From NCBI RefSeq assembly GCF_018687715.1, contig NC_056755.1, positions 39,179,501 through 39,243,500 of the forward strand: a stretch of 64,000 nucleotides of DNA. Direction: 5' to 3'. Below are positions 1-11,238 of this stretch, piece by piece. This DNA comes from Carya illinoinensis (Eukaryota > Streptophyta > Magnoliopsida > Fagales > Juglandaceae). Below the pieces are notes generated by a model. That model searched no databases, was not told the DNA's origin, and saw only the letters and a list, made by a program, of their open reading frames with translations. The first letter of the stretch is position 1, and every line of letters begins with the position of its first letter. The position numbers and the translations under genes are program-made.

Positions 1-339
1 TTTTTTCATCCTCCTTCAGTCGGTTAGCCATTCCACTTCCTACTCCAAATAAAAAATATAATATATGAAGGAACAACAGCAGCGACAACCACAACAAGAA
101 GTAAAAGAATCCGAAAAATACAACCGATAAACTAAACTAGACTGACGCTGTTTTCTCAAAATGACACCGGAAACAACTAGTTCAACAATCTGGTGCTGAA
201 TTGCTAGGGAAGCAAAGGAACTATTTACAAAGAATTTGGTTTTTGCCATCCTTATTAATAATACAGCTTACTTATCAAAAAAATAATTCGGTTTTTGTCT
301 CTAACTCAATAGTTCTCATTTCTAACGCGCCTATGCCAG

Positions 340-860
340 GTCCCGTAGTCTCGCCAAACCCACACAGTCGAGCACAGTTCATGAATCATGTCAATTTCTA
401 AGAACACAACAATTCACCGAAGACGATGATGAAACAATTAAAATTGAGATACAGAATCATCGCAGAATTGATCCGGACCGGATATGAATCGAACGATACC
501 AGTAGAAATGTTCGGAACCCTAGAAAGTAGACAAGCATAATAAAAAGACTTTGAAGTGACCTGAATTTTGCCACTTATGGAAGAGAGTCTCTCTAGTTCC
601 GAAGCCTTTTCCGGCTAGCGCCGATACCCGAGAGATCCGCCACGCGCTTCGCGGAGGTACAGCCGAAGTCGCCCACACACATAGAGAGAGATAAAGAGAG
701 AGAGTCGCAGTCTCGCAGATCGTTTTTTCGTTAAAGTAACAGTTGGTTGGTAACTCCAACAGTTCGTACAGCTCAAAGCGTGGTAGGATAATTTGGATAT
801 TTGCGGTATTCCAGGGCACAGGCTGATACCCTGTCACCTATGGGGCCGCCATGGCCCCTA
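340..860 (-). promoter_or_regulatory. Possible promoter and 5' leader of a minus-strand gene running off the left edge
   Basis: This stretch is much richer in GC and CpG than its surroundings. On the - strand it carries a CT-rich run typical of plant 5' leaders (near 680-715), a CpG-rich segment (600-665), and a candidate splice donor (AATTCAG|GTCACTT, near 562-575). No coding exon is convincing: the - strand reading frame at 520-837 resembles no family I know. The feature could be a 5' UTR exon followed by an intron, with the coding part beyond base 1. It could also be unrelated unique DNA. Confidence is low. Confidence 0.28.
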
Positions 861-1020
861 TTTTGACGTTGCAGTGCCAGACAAGGTGACGGACAGGGAG
901 CTGATTAATCGCTCTTGTCTCTTTTCAAAATGATTTTTTATAATTTAAGTTTGAAACTAGGTAAATTATTATACACTCTTGTGGAAATAATGTCAAAATA
1001 TAAGAATTAAAATTAAGAAA

Positions 1021-1090
1021 AATGCTACCGAGCCGCACCAACTTTATTGCTGGAGCTTACTACCTGACGTGGATGTACCACGTGTCAAGA
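1021..1090 (+). repeat. Dispersed ACGT-rich repeat, copy 1
   Basis: The block starts GCTACCGAGCCG and contains GACGTGGATGTACCACGTG, an inverted repeat with arms ACGTGG/CCACGT and a 5-base spacer. The second arm includes a perfect G-box CACGTG (1079-1084). A diverged copy lies at 25,812-25,905 in the same orientation and another at 1835-1930 inverted. The block is probably the terminus of a TIR transposon and not a dedicated promoter. The 1021 and 1835 copies could be the two ends of one element of about 0.9 kb. Confidence 0.4.
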
Positions 1091-1242
1091 TATTTAAAAA
1101 AGAAAAAATCAAAATGGTAAAAGATTCTCTCTCCCGAATGGGCACTCACTTCCCCTGTACATCGCTCTCCCCCTTTTCCAAATCTCTCTCTCTCTCTCCA
1201 ACAGAAAACTTGCATGATTTATACATAGAAAAAAGCCACTGT

Positions 1243-1430
1243 GCCGTCTGAAGTATATCGCTACAGTATATTACTCTTTTTTTATTTTTTATTTTTATTT
1301 AATAATTAAAAAAGTAATTTTAAATATATAAATATATTTTATTTTTTACTTAATAATTAAGAAAATGATTAAAAAAATATTAAAAAAAAACTACTGAATG
1401 GTAAGCCCAGCGGTATGGGCTAGTAGCCGC
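1243..1430. mobile_element. MITE of a ~190-bp family, copy A
   Basis: The left end GCCGTCTGAAGTATATCGCT matches the left terminal repeat of the better-preserved copy at 60,745-60,941. The right end, read in reverse (GCGGCTACTAGCCCATACCG), resembles that copy's other end. The AT-rich core carries TTTAATAATTAA twice. Related copies sit at about 36,231, 58,973 and 60,745. It is non-coding. Confidence 0.45.
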
Positions 1431-1834
1431 ACCCTTGTATATAACTGCTAATAAGAAAGCATGCATTTAAGATAAGAGAGCTTGCATTCCTCATCTTACA
1501 TAAAAAAGCACTTATAAGAATAACTCAATTCTTTTATTAGTTTTGAACTTTGGTTACTGACATTGGTTTTCCACAAAATCTTCTCTTCTCTTTTTTTTTT
1601 AAACTAATAATTTTTCATGGTCAAGTTTTTTCTATACCAAATTTTTAATGAGAAAGGGGGAATATATCTAGGGAAAAGATATAGAAAAAGGTCCCATTTG
1701 TTATTGATTTAGGGATGGTTGGGTACTGTTATAGAATTGCCAATAATGTGGTCAATTTTGCTTGGCTCCGGAAAGAGCATTGCGAAGGGATCGATTTGGG
1801 ATCTCATAAGTTTATTGATTTCAAAAGTTTGGTT

Positions 1835-1930
1835 GCTTTTCACTTTACCAGTGTGGCAGCCACGTCTTGTGTCCTCGTCAAGCGGTACCCTCCAGTTGTA
1901 AGATCCAGGCGACTCATTAGCCCTACCCTA
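1835..1930 (-). repeat. Dispersed ACGT-rich repeat, copy 2 (inverted)
   Basis: Roughly three quarters of about 95 bases match the reverse complement of 25,812-25,905. Shared landmarks are TTGCTTTTCACTTT, GTGGCA, an ACGT-containing block, and GTAAGATCCAG followed by a CTCA(A/T)TAGC end. The open frame across it (1715-1993) has a weakly similar peptide in the other copy (about 35 residues) but no recognisable domain. I treat it as repeat sequence, not as a gene. Confidence 0.45.
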
Positions 1931-3318
1931 AAATTTATACAGTTAGATAGCTCCATTCTCTTCTCTCTCCATACTTTCCTCTATTCTCTTTAAAACCCTT
2001 CACTCCCACACAAATATAAGGTGTCAATAAGACAACCTCCAATTCTTCTCTTTTTTTATTCTTTTCCAAAAAAGCTTTAAAATTTATTATTGTAGAGTTT
2101 TTTTTTAATATTATATAATTGATTTGTCACATTACAATCATCTCAGTGCAACTTGTATTGTACCACTAGATTTCTAAGTCACCACTAGTTTGTCTCAACT
2201 TCCCCTCTATTCTTTTGGCATTATTTTACTCTTTAGCACCTTCATGTAAATCATTTGGGTCCTATAGAGATTCCTAGATTCAACCTTTTGTGCCTTAAAT
2301 TATTATAACTCAAGTATTTATCTTTAAAAATGAAAGCTACAGATTTACGGCATCATTGGTGTATGAAGGATAGCACAAAAACATTAACTTGTAAAGAGTC
2401 CAATACAATTGTAAAACTTGACCTGCTAGTAGGCCTGCAACCCGCTCAGTCCGAATAAGTTTTGGGCACATACCGAATTGACTTGACCCAAACAATCGGT
2501 TTGATTAGGTTATTTTTTTCATTTAAATTAATTATAACCAAATATTATCCAAGCTGGTCATCTCTTTAGATTTGCATGCAAATCTCTCTTTTTTTCATTT
2601 CCTACTCTTTATTCTCAGATCACATCACTGTCAGGTCTCCATCTACCTACTTCATACCAAAATCTTGAAGCAATGTTGCTGCTTTCTCCATTGTTGCGGC
2701 CATCATTTCAGAAACTAACTGTAATGAAATCTAGATAAAAAAGCCAACAACATTGACTAAACAAAAGGATCTTTTGCGAAGAAAAAAAAAACAAAGGATG
2801 AACCGCGTATCAAGTCTTCCATAGATATGCTCATAAATATGCATATTTTTTGTAGAGAGGAAGATAAGGAAAAGGTGGAGAGTGGTGACCTTCTGTCATC
2901 ATTTGCAAGGCCTCGATGAGAGGTCGTTGGTTCTTTTTCTTGAGATAATGAAATATCATAAATTTGAACAACAATGGTCAGTATCCATAGATATACAAAT
3001 AGAGGAGTGAATGAGATTTAAGCAACATGCCCTGCCAAGTAAGTGGATGATTTGTTCAATAGCAAGAGAGATGACAACAATAACACTGCAGACAACAACC
3101 ACAACCCAAGTAGGCGTATACTCCAGAGTTGTTCCACCTTTTGCCATCATTCTGTGTTTCTACTTAGAAACCAAAACCATAATGAAATATGCAACCCTCT
3201 GTCTCAAACTCTTTTCTCAAAGAAGCTTATAAACAAAAAAAAATTGGAGAAGTCAAAGAGTACTGAGATTTGAGATCAAGCAGAGGAAGAAGAGAACGAG
3301 ATGCTATAAAGTTGATGA
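1931..3318. other. Intergenic DNA with no supportable gene
   Basis: The only open frames are short and overlap on both strands (for example 2956-3273); none has a domain or splice context. Around 2425-2520 is a fragment with hAT-MITE-like wording (GGCCTGCAACCCG and a following CCGAATT run), but I could not find its partner end. Confidence 0.5.
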
Positions 3319-3323
3319 ATTTG
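3319..3323 (+). repeat. Target-site duplication (ATTTG), left copy
   Basis: ATTTG immediately precedes the 5' LTR and recurs exactly at 8561-8565 after the 3' LTR. This proves both boundaries of the copia element. Confidence 0.93.
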
Positions 3324-3619
3324 TGTCAAGAGACATAGGCCAAGACTAAAGCTACAAGTCGTTTTACATATTCAGTTATTTATATTCTCAGTTGTCGCAT
3401 ATATTAAATATTCTTTTATTCATTTTTGTATATGCTTATTAGCTGGCACACTACAATAGGTTTAGTTTGTTAGTCTGTTAGGTGATTCTCTGTATATATG
3501 CTCGATAGCAGTCTTGTAAAACAGTAGCTTGAATGGAATCGTAACAGCATTTTTCCTCCATTGATTAGCTCTTTGTGTTTCTCCTTTGCTCAACTGCACA
3601 TTCCTTTTATTTCCTTACA
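3324..3619 (+). mobile_element. 5' LTR of Ty1/copia element (296 bp)
   Basis: The LTR begins TGTCAAGAGAC and ends CCTTACA. It aligns without gaps to 8265-8560, with 10 substitutions in 296 positions by my count, nine of them transitions. The target duplication precedes it and a tRNA primer site follows directly. It should carry promoter and polyadenylation signals, which I cannot place with certainty. Confidence 0.95.
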
Positions 3620-3632
3620 TGGTATCAAGAGC
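3620..3632 (+). promoter_or_regulatory. Primer-binding site, initiator-Met tRNA type
   Basis: TGGTATCAAGAGC abuts the 5' LTR. The canonical plant initiator-Met primer site is TGGTATCAGAGC, so this copy has one extra A that would weaken primer pairing. Confidence 0.88.
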
Positions 3633-3649
3633 CATCGAAAACATTTTTA

Positions 3650-6600
3650 ATGGAAACTCCCAGCTCCGAATCCCCCAAGCCTCACTCTGACCCAAAATCA
3701 AACACCTCATCTCCATACCTCAACCTCAATTATCGGGCGAATCCATATCGGCTTGATCACGGCGATAACCCAGCCCTAACCCTTGTCACCGATCTTCTTA
3801 CTACTCACAATTATGCCACCTGGTCTCGCTCGATCCGTCGTGCTCTCCGAACTAAAAACAAACTTGGTTTTATAACCGGATCTCTCATCATACCTTCTCA
3901 ACCCACAGACCCTTTACTTGAGCTTTGGGAGCGCTGCAACGACATAGTCGTGTCTTGGCTCCAAAACTCGATCAGTCCTTCTCTCCAATCCAGCGTTCTG
4001 TTCGTTGATGATGCTCAAGAAATTTGGCTGGATCTTTAGGAGCGATTCTCTCAACAAAACGGTCCCCGTATCTACCAACTCAAAAAGGATTTGGCTGCTC
4101 TGCTTCAAGACTACGACCCGGTTAGTATTTACTATGGAAAATTAAAAGCTCTTTGGGATGAACTTTCTGTATATGATCCCATTCCAGCTTGTAATTGTGG
4201 TCTTATGAAAACATTGCTGGATCGATCTCAACGAGATTGTGTATTGCAATTTTTAATGGGTCTCAACGACTCCTATACCCCCATCCGAGACCAAATCATG
4301 CTCATGGATCCCCTTCCCCCTGTCTCTAAGGTGTTTTCCCTAGTGCAATAGCAGGAAAGACATCACGAAATGACCTCCCACACCCCATCTCCCGAAACCA
4401 TGGCTATGGCAGTGAAGAAACCCTACACTCCTTCCAAATTCTCTCCTAAACCAAACTACTCTTTCAAAAAGGATCGTCCCTACTGCAGTCATTGTAAAAT
4501 TACTGGCCATATTTTCAAGACTTGCTTCAAGGCTGGTAATGCTGAACCACCCCTTTGCACACATTGCAACTTGACTGGTCATACCATTGAGAAATGCTAC
4601 AAACTCAATGGATATCCACCTGGCCACAAATACCATACCAAGCAGCAGCAGGCCTCTGGTTTCCTTGCAAATCAGACATCTCTTTCGATTGCTCATGAAT
4701 CTGGAGACACCAGTGATGACAAATTTGGACTGACCAAGCAACAATGTCAGCAACTAATAGCCCTGATGCAACCTCAGGATTCCCCTATTGCGGCTTCTGT
4801 TATCCACTCCAGGAACACCAATCAACCCTCTCTTCATACAGCATCATGTTCCAAAATGTCTGGTACTTTTATTTCTCTGTCTACACGCACACACAGCTCC
4901 ATAACTGCATCCTCTGTCGATTGGATACTGGACACAGGTACTATAGACCACATGGTTTGCAGTACCACTTTTTTTACCACTATCACATCCATTGTTTCTT
5001 ACCTTGTAAAACTGCCCAATGGTCAATCCGCCCCTGTCACACACATTGGAACACTTCAGTTAACTAATTCTATCATTCTACATAATGTTCTATGTGTGCC
5101 ATCATTTTCTTTCAACCTTATTTCAGCAAACAAACTAACCTCTACCCTAAATTGTTGTTTGCTCTTTTTTTCCACTCACTGTTTTATTCAGGACTTGCAT
5201 TCATGGATAACGATTGGGAAGGGTGAGCTCAAGCATGGCTTGTACCACCTTATTTGCAAGGAAGTTCTTCCCTCAGCACTAACCATTTTTCTCTCAACAT
5301 ACAAATACAGCAACAATTCAAATTTTGCTTGTTTTAGTTCCATTACAAATTCTGTTTCCAATACTGACCTATGGCATTTTCGCCTAGGCCATTTATCATT
5401 TCCTCGATTATAGTTAATTTCAGATCCTCTTGTACAGAAGCAAATTTCATCTATTAATGAAAAATCTTGCAAAATTTGCCCCTTAGCTAAGTTCCATCGT
5501 TTACCTTTTCCAGATAGTTCACACTCTTCATCAAGAATCTTTGAGCTCATCCATTGTGACTTATGGAGTCCTTGCTCCACAACTGCACATAATGGCTCAA
5601 AGTATTTCTTGACCATTGTTGATGACTTTTCCAGAACTACTTGGGTTTATTTGCTTGCTGGCAAAACCGAAACCAGAAAATGCCTTGAAGCTTTTTACAA
5701 TCTTGTTGAAACACAATTTCAAGTGAAAATTCAAATCTTGAGAAGTGATAATGGTGCTGTATTTAACATGAGCGATTTTTTCAATCAAAAAGGAATCATC
5801 CACTACACAACTTGTGTAGCAACACCTCAACAAAATGGCATTGTTGAGAGGAAGCACCAACACTTATTAAATGTGGCTCGTGCCCTTGTTTTTCAAGCTG
5901 GTCTTCCCTTAACTTACTGGAATGAATCCATCCTTACAGCCACATACATAATTAACAGGCTTTCATCACCCATTTTAAACAATAAAACACCTTATGAGCT
6001 TCTTTTCAATAAGAAACCCAAATATGCCCACATGAAGATATTTGGTTTCTTATGTTTTGCCGCAACACTTACCAATAATAGGAAAACATTTGACCCTAGA
6101 GGTCGGGCATGTGCATTCATTGGTTACCCTTTTGGAACCAAAGGCTACAAACTTTTGGATCTCCAAACTAGCACCATTTTCATTTCAAGGGATGTTTCTT
6201 TTCATGAAACTATTTATCCTTTTCAAACACCTCCCTTCCCTCCTTCAACTATCTCACCTATCCCCATTTTCTCTCCTCCCTTAGTACCTTTCTCTACTTT
6301 CCCAACTTCCAATCCTACTACTCCCATATCTTCTTTTCCTTCACACTCTACCCTTCCCACTGGCCCTGCTGATCGTCCTACTTCTCCCATATCTTCTTCT
6401 CTTTCACACTCTGCCCCTCCCATTGTCCTTGCTGATTGTCCTACTTCCTCCTCCCTTTCTCCCACTTCCTCACCAACAACTTCCATCATTCCCATGCCTG
6501 CTACCCCTGCACTTCGTAGGTCAACCAGAAACAAAACTGCCCCTCAATATCTGAAGGACTTCCACTGCAAACAAGTCAGGCTTGTCTCATCTCAGCAATC

Positions 6601-8348
6601 AGCTTCCACAACAGGTCCTTTATTAAATGGTAAGTTCTTTTCTCTCTCTGATTGCTTATCTTATAAGCATTTTAACCCCTCTTTTCAAGCTTTTTCATCA
6701 TACATTTCCATTAAAACCGAGCCCACTTCATACACACAAGCAATTAGAGATCCTAAGTGGAGAAAAGCCATGGATGCTGAAATTAAAGCTTTGGAAAACA
6801 ACCATACTTGGACCATCACTGATTTGCCTAAAGATAAAAAAGCAATCGGTTGTAAGTATGTCTATCGCATTAAATTCAAATATGATGGTACTATAGAAAG
6901 ACTTAAAGCCAGACTTGTAGCTAAAGGCTACACCCAACAAGAAGGCATCGATTATGATGGAACTTTCTCACCTGTTGCAAAGCTTGTAATTGTTAGATGC
7001 CTTCTTAGTATTGCTGCCATCAAAGGATGGTATTTACATCAATTTGATGTAAATAATGCATTTCTTAATGGTACCTTGCATGAAGAAATTTACATGAAGA
7101 AACCCTCGGGATACACTAAGGGTGCACCAAACCAAGTTTGCAAATTGCTTAAAAGCCTCTATGGCCTCAAGCAAGCCTCAAGACAATGGAACTCTACACT
7201 TACTTCATCCCTTATTGCTTTTGGTTTCATCCAATCAAAGTCTAACTACAATTTATTTACCAAGCATGAAGGGGACAGTTTCATTGCTTTGCTGATTTAT
7301 GTTGATGATTTTCTGGTTGCTAGCAATTCCATAGATTCCATTGCTTCTCTAAGAAATTTTTTGAGTAGCAAATTCAAAATTAAAGACCTTGGTTGTCTCA
7401 GTTATTTTTTGAGTTTGGAAATTGCTAGATCTTCCCAAGGTATCCACATTTGTCAAAGGAAATATGCCTTAGACATTTTGGCGGATTCGGGAATGCTTGG
7501 ATGCAAACCTCTTAGACTACCTATGGATCAACACTTCAAGATAAGTAAATCTGATGGCAACCCATTTCCTGATCCTAGTCTATTTCGAAGGTTAATTGGT
7601 AGGTTATTGTATCTCACAATAACCCGCCCAGATATATGCTTTCTTGTTCAGTTATTAAGTCAGTTTATGGATCAGCCTTCTTCCTCACACCTGGCAGCAG
7701 CTTCTCGAATTTTGAGATACATTAAAACTGCACTTGCTCAAGGTCTTTTGCTCCCATCTTCATCTCAAATTCAACTTACAACTTATTGTGACTCAGATTG
7801 GGCCTCTTGCCCAGATTCTCGTCGATCTACGACAGGTTATTGTGTTTTCTTGGGTCAATCTCTTATTTCTTGAAAGTCTAAGAAGCAAACAGTTGTCTCA
7901 AGATCATCAGCTGAAGCCGATTATCGCTCCATGGCTACCACCTGCTCAGAAATCACTTGGCTTCACTTTCTTCTCCATGACCTTGGTATTTCTCATCCAC
8001 AGGCAGCTGTTCTTTACTGTGACAACCAGGCAGCCCTTCACATTGCTGCCAATCCGGTGTTCCATGAGAAAACCAAGCTAGCACATCGAACTTGATTGCC
8101 ACTTGATACGTGACAAAATTCAGGAAGGAAGTCTTACTACAACTCATATTTCCTCTCAAGCACAATTAGCCGATGCATTCACCAAAGTTCTACCATCTTA
8201 TCTTCTTCAAGCACACTTATCCAAGATGGGAATAATAAATTTCTATTCTCCATCTTGCGGGGGATGTCAAGAGACACAGGCCAAGACTAAAGCTACAAGT
8301 CGTTTTACATATTCAGTTATTCATATTCTCAGTTGTCGCATACATTAA
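3650..8348 (+). pseudogene. Copia gag-pol polyprotein, interrupted by stops and one frameshift
   Basis: A single reading frame from ATG 3650 encodes, in order: a gag domain (LDHGDNPALTLV..., residues about 35-240); two zinc knuckles (YCSHCKITGHIFKTC from 4481, then CTHCNLTGHTIEKC); protease DTG (4931-4939); GAG-pre-integrase with an HH/CC zinc site; integrase (IHCDLW, LRSDNG, TPQQNGIVERKH); reverse transcriptase with YVDD (7298-7309); and RNase H (YCDSDWASCPDSRRSTTGYC). The domain order (integrase before RT) defines Ty1/copia. Stops interrupt it at 4037-4039 (TAG), 4349-4351 (TAG), 5411-5413 (TAG) and 7871-7873 (TGA in the invariant SWKSKKQ motif). A 4-base insertion (CTAG, near 8078-8081) shifts the frame just before the RNase H end (CHLIRDKI). 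The final stop then falls inside the 3' LTR. The element cannot be autonomous. The NNAFLNG motif is compatible with the Ale-type lineage, at low confidence. Confidence 0.93.
8257..8264 (+). promoter_or_regulatory. Polypurine tract of copia element
   Basis: GCGGGGGA lies directly against the 3' LTR. This is the expected position for plus-strand DNA priming. Confidence 0.75.
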
Positions 8349-8560
8349 ATATTCTTTTATTTATTTTTGTATATGCTTATTAGCTGGCACACTACAATAG
8401 GTTTAGTTTGTTAGTCTGTTAGGTGATTCTTTGTATATATGCTCGATAGTAGTCTTGTAAAATAGTAGCTTGAATGGAATCGTAACAGCATTTCTCCTCC
8501 ATTGATTAGCTCTTTGTGTTTCTCCTTTGCTCAACTACACCTTCCTTTTATTTCCTTACA
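8265..8560 (+). mobile_element. 3' LTR of Ty1/copia element (296 bp)
   Basis: This is the partner of the LTR at 3324-3619, with the same length and the same TGT...ACA ends. ATTTG follows at 8561-8565. Confidence 0.95.
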
Positions 8561-8565
8561 ATTTG

Positions 8566-9669
8566 TGCCTCCTAGTTTATATAATTTTTGTGGGATATCA
8601 AGTCTTCCAATCCTGATCCGTATGAGGGCTGGTAGGAGACTGCCGAAATAGATGATGAGAAATCTAAAAATAGCTACAAGGAAGTTTGATGCATTGAATT
8701 GGATGAATTGTGAATGGATCAAAAAATAGAAGCTACTTTATTCTTATCAAGTCCTGAAGTTAGATGCATTGTATGTGTATTTTTCTACGAGTTTTCCCAT
8801 GAGTTTCGATTTTCGACTCATTTATATTTTATTCTCCTATCGGGTTACATGGTTAAACCGATGTCCATCAGGTTGAAACCAATATTTGTCTTAACCAGAC
8901 ACGATGCAGATGGATCGAGTCAAATGATGTGAACGGATCAGGTTCACGATTTATTTTCACAACCCTACTCTAGACTCTCGTGCACATCAAAGGGGCAAAG
9001 TTGTCGAAAGCTAGTGGCATCTTTGTAGTATGCATTAAGGTAAAGAGTTAGAGGTCGTTGTTCCCCTAGTACTTCATTAGGTTCATTCCCGAACGAGAAA
9101 CTATAAGAGTGTGAAGAGGAAATTAGGATGAAAAAAAAAAATTGAATCCCTAGTCCCTTGTTCCTAAGTGAGAAACTAAGCAGTTGCTAAAATATTGGAG
9201 AAGGGAGAGTTACATCTATCAATATAACTACGCTAGATAATGACAATGTTTCTAGAGTGGAAAATGCTATTTATCATGATCAATAGCACGTCAAAAGTAG
9301 ATAATTAGATATATTGTAATTACCATTCACTTTTTAATGTTGAATGTGTGGAAAATGCAGTCAAGTTTGCATCAAGTTGGTCTTTCTAACTGCTGTTGGT
9401 ATGGCTTTCACGGGATATTTGGGCCAATCCCAAGTTTTAAAGATGACATGATATGTTTGTTATCTCATTACATATGTCATTTATCACAATGTTATTTATT
9501 TTTACCTCTACAAACATTGAGATTTTAGTAAGGTCACAAAATGTCCCGTTAGTAAGGTGGACTTTTGAATGACTAATATATTGAATTTGGGATGTTTGTT
9601 CACCGGGAAATATTGATTAGGAATTTTTCTTACGAATTATACTACTTTATTGACTGATCATTACAATAA
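8566..9669. other. Intergenic DNA with no supportable gene
   Basis: Short frames only. The part around 8,850-8,970 has alternating purine/GGTT wording that suggests an old MITE end (TTTCACAACCCTA), but no terminal repeat pair is visible. Confidence 0.45.
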
Positions 9670-9671
9670 GT

Positions 9672-9909
9672 GTTAAAGGCTACGCATTCATGGGAGACTG
9701 CTTCTCCTAATTTCTCTCTCAATAAGTCCCTTTGTTCAAAAATTATTCTCCTCTGTTATGGAAATTTGTATAGAATTTCTTTGTATAGTTTATTATTTCC
9801 TTTTTTTTTTACCAAATCATATTGGATTGGTACCTCAAAACCTTTATATATATATATATATATATATATATTACTCTTTGACTATTGATGAAGAGAAGTA
9901 CATTTTACA
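9672..9909 (+). mobile_element. Probable 5' LTR remnant of a second, decayed copia
   Basis: A TGTTAAAGGC start and an ACATTTTACA end bracket about 240 bases, followed at once by TGGTACTAGAGC. That looks like a degraded copia primer site (one transposed pair from TGGTATCAGAGC). A (TA)n tract at 9845-9870 lies inside. There is no second LTR, so the left boundary is a guess. Confidence 0.4.
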
Positions 9910-10149
9910 TGGTACTAGAGCTACTCCAATTCTATCCTTTCTCATCCATCTCTTTTATGTCTTTAGGTTGTCACATTGATTCGTTCTCTTCCTTCATATT
10001 CTCCATATTCACTAATATTTTAAATTTTTTCAAGTTCTCTCAAGGCAAATCCATCTCAAAACCCCTTTGTGACGATTGAAAATTCCTTTGCAACTGACCA
10101 TTTTTTTCTTCAATTTATTACATTAGCCCATACCATCTTCATAGTTTAA

Positions 10150-11060
10150 ACAATCCCAACATCATTTTGGTTTCCCGTTCATTAACTGGAGACAACTATT
10201 CCACCTAGAGTTGAGCCATACAAATGGCTTTAAGTGCAAAAAATAAACTGAGTTTTATAGACAAAACAATTCCTAAACTAGACCCAATCAAGTATCCGGA
10301 TGAATTCGCATTATGGCAGCAATGCAATGACATATTTCTCTCTTGAATTCTCAATTTAGTTGATGTCAATATCGCCACTGGCGTTATCGACACTTATTCT
10401 ACCTTTGATATATAGGTTGACTTGAAAGAACATTTTTCCCAAAGGAATGCTTTTCGCCTTTACAAAATCCATTAAGTTATTTCTTCATTATTGCAAGATT
10501 AATCTTCTGCATGGTTAAAACATAATTTGGACGTCAAATTAAATGTATTAGCTTTAATAATGGCGATGAATTATTCTCCAAAAACATAATTTCAATCCTT
10601 CATGATTATGGTGTGCTCCAACAATACAGTTGTGTATGCAGCCCACAACAAAATGGTGTGGTTGACTGAAAACATTGCCATAAACTTACTTTTGCACGTG
10701 CACTTCGCTTTCATGCCACTTTACCCCTTATATTTTAGGGTGAATGCATCTTTACAGTTGCTTACTTTATAAATAGAATGTCAACGCATCTTCTTTCGAG
10801 AAAAATACCATATGAGATTCTATTTCACCGTTCACCGACATATGGCCACCTTCAAGTATTTGGTTATTTATGTTTTTTCCACTAATGTTTCTCCTATTGG
10901 AAAATTTACTAGCCATGCTCGTCATATTGTCTTTATTGACTATCTTTATGGACAAAAAGCCTATCGTCTTTATGAACTTGAATCTAAACATATTTTTGCC
11001 AGTCGAGATGTGGTTTTTCATTAGCTTGTATTTCCCTTTCCTAACAATAATGCTCACACA
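10150..11060 (+). pseudogene. Decayed Ty1/copia gag-integrase remnant
   Basis: Two blocks are readable through many stops. Block one (10,165-10,600) is copia gag, with ALSAKNKLSFIDKTI, LWQQCNDIFLS and LKEHFSQRNAFRLY. Block two (10,620-11,024) is the C-terminal half of integrase, with QQNGVVD, FARALRFHATLP, YFINRM, the FGYLCF motif and KAYRLYELESKHIFASRDVVFH. Zinc knuckles, protease and the first catalytic Asp of integrase are missing between them, so a large internal deletion joined gag to integrase. A tail to about 11,235 resembles the linker before reverse transcriptase. The element is not functional. Confidence 0.8.
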
Positions 11061-11238
11061 CTTTTTTTAAGCAACCAGTTCCCATGCCTGCTCTTAATAT
11101 ACAATCAACTAGCTTTCCAACCCTATCTTCAGTTGAAAATCATCACGTAGACATTGTAGACAACACACATTCTTTTCCAATCCTTCAACAATCCACGTAG
11201 CATTGTCAACACCCCATTCATTTTCAAGACTACCACAG

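Noticed and set aside
5188..5616. 142-codon minus-strand frame (and others at 4340-4753, 6223-6534)
   Set aside because: Antisense shadows of copia gag-pol.
8850..8970. hAT-like MITE end next to the first copia
   Set aside because: No partner terminus or TSD could be found.
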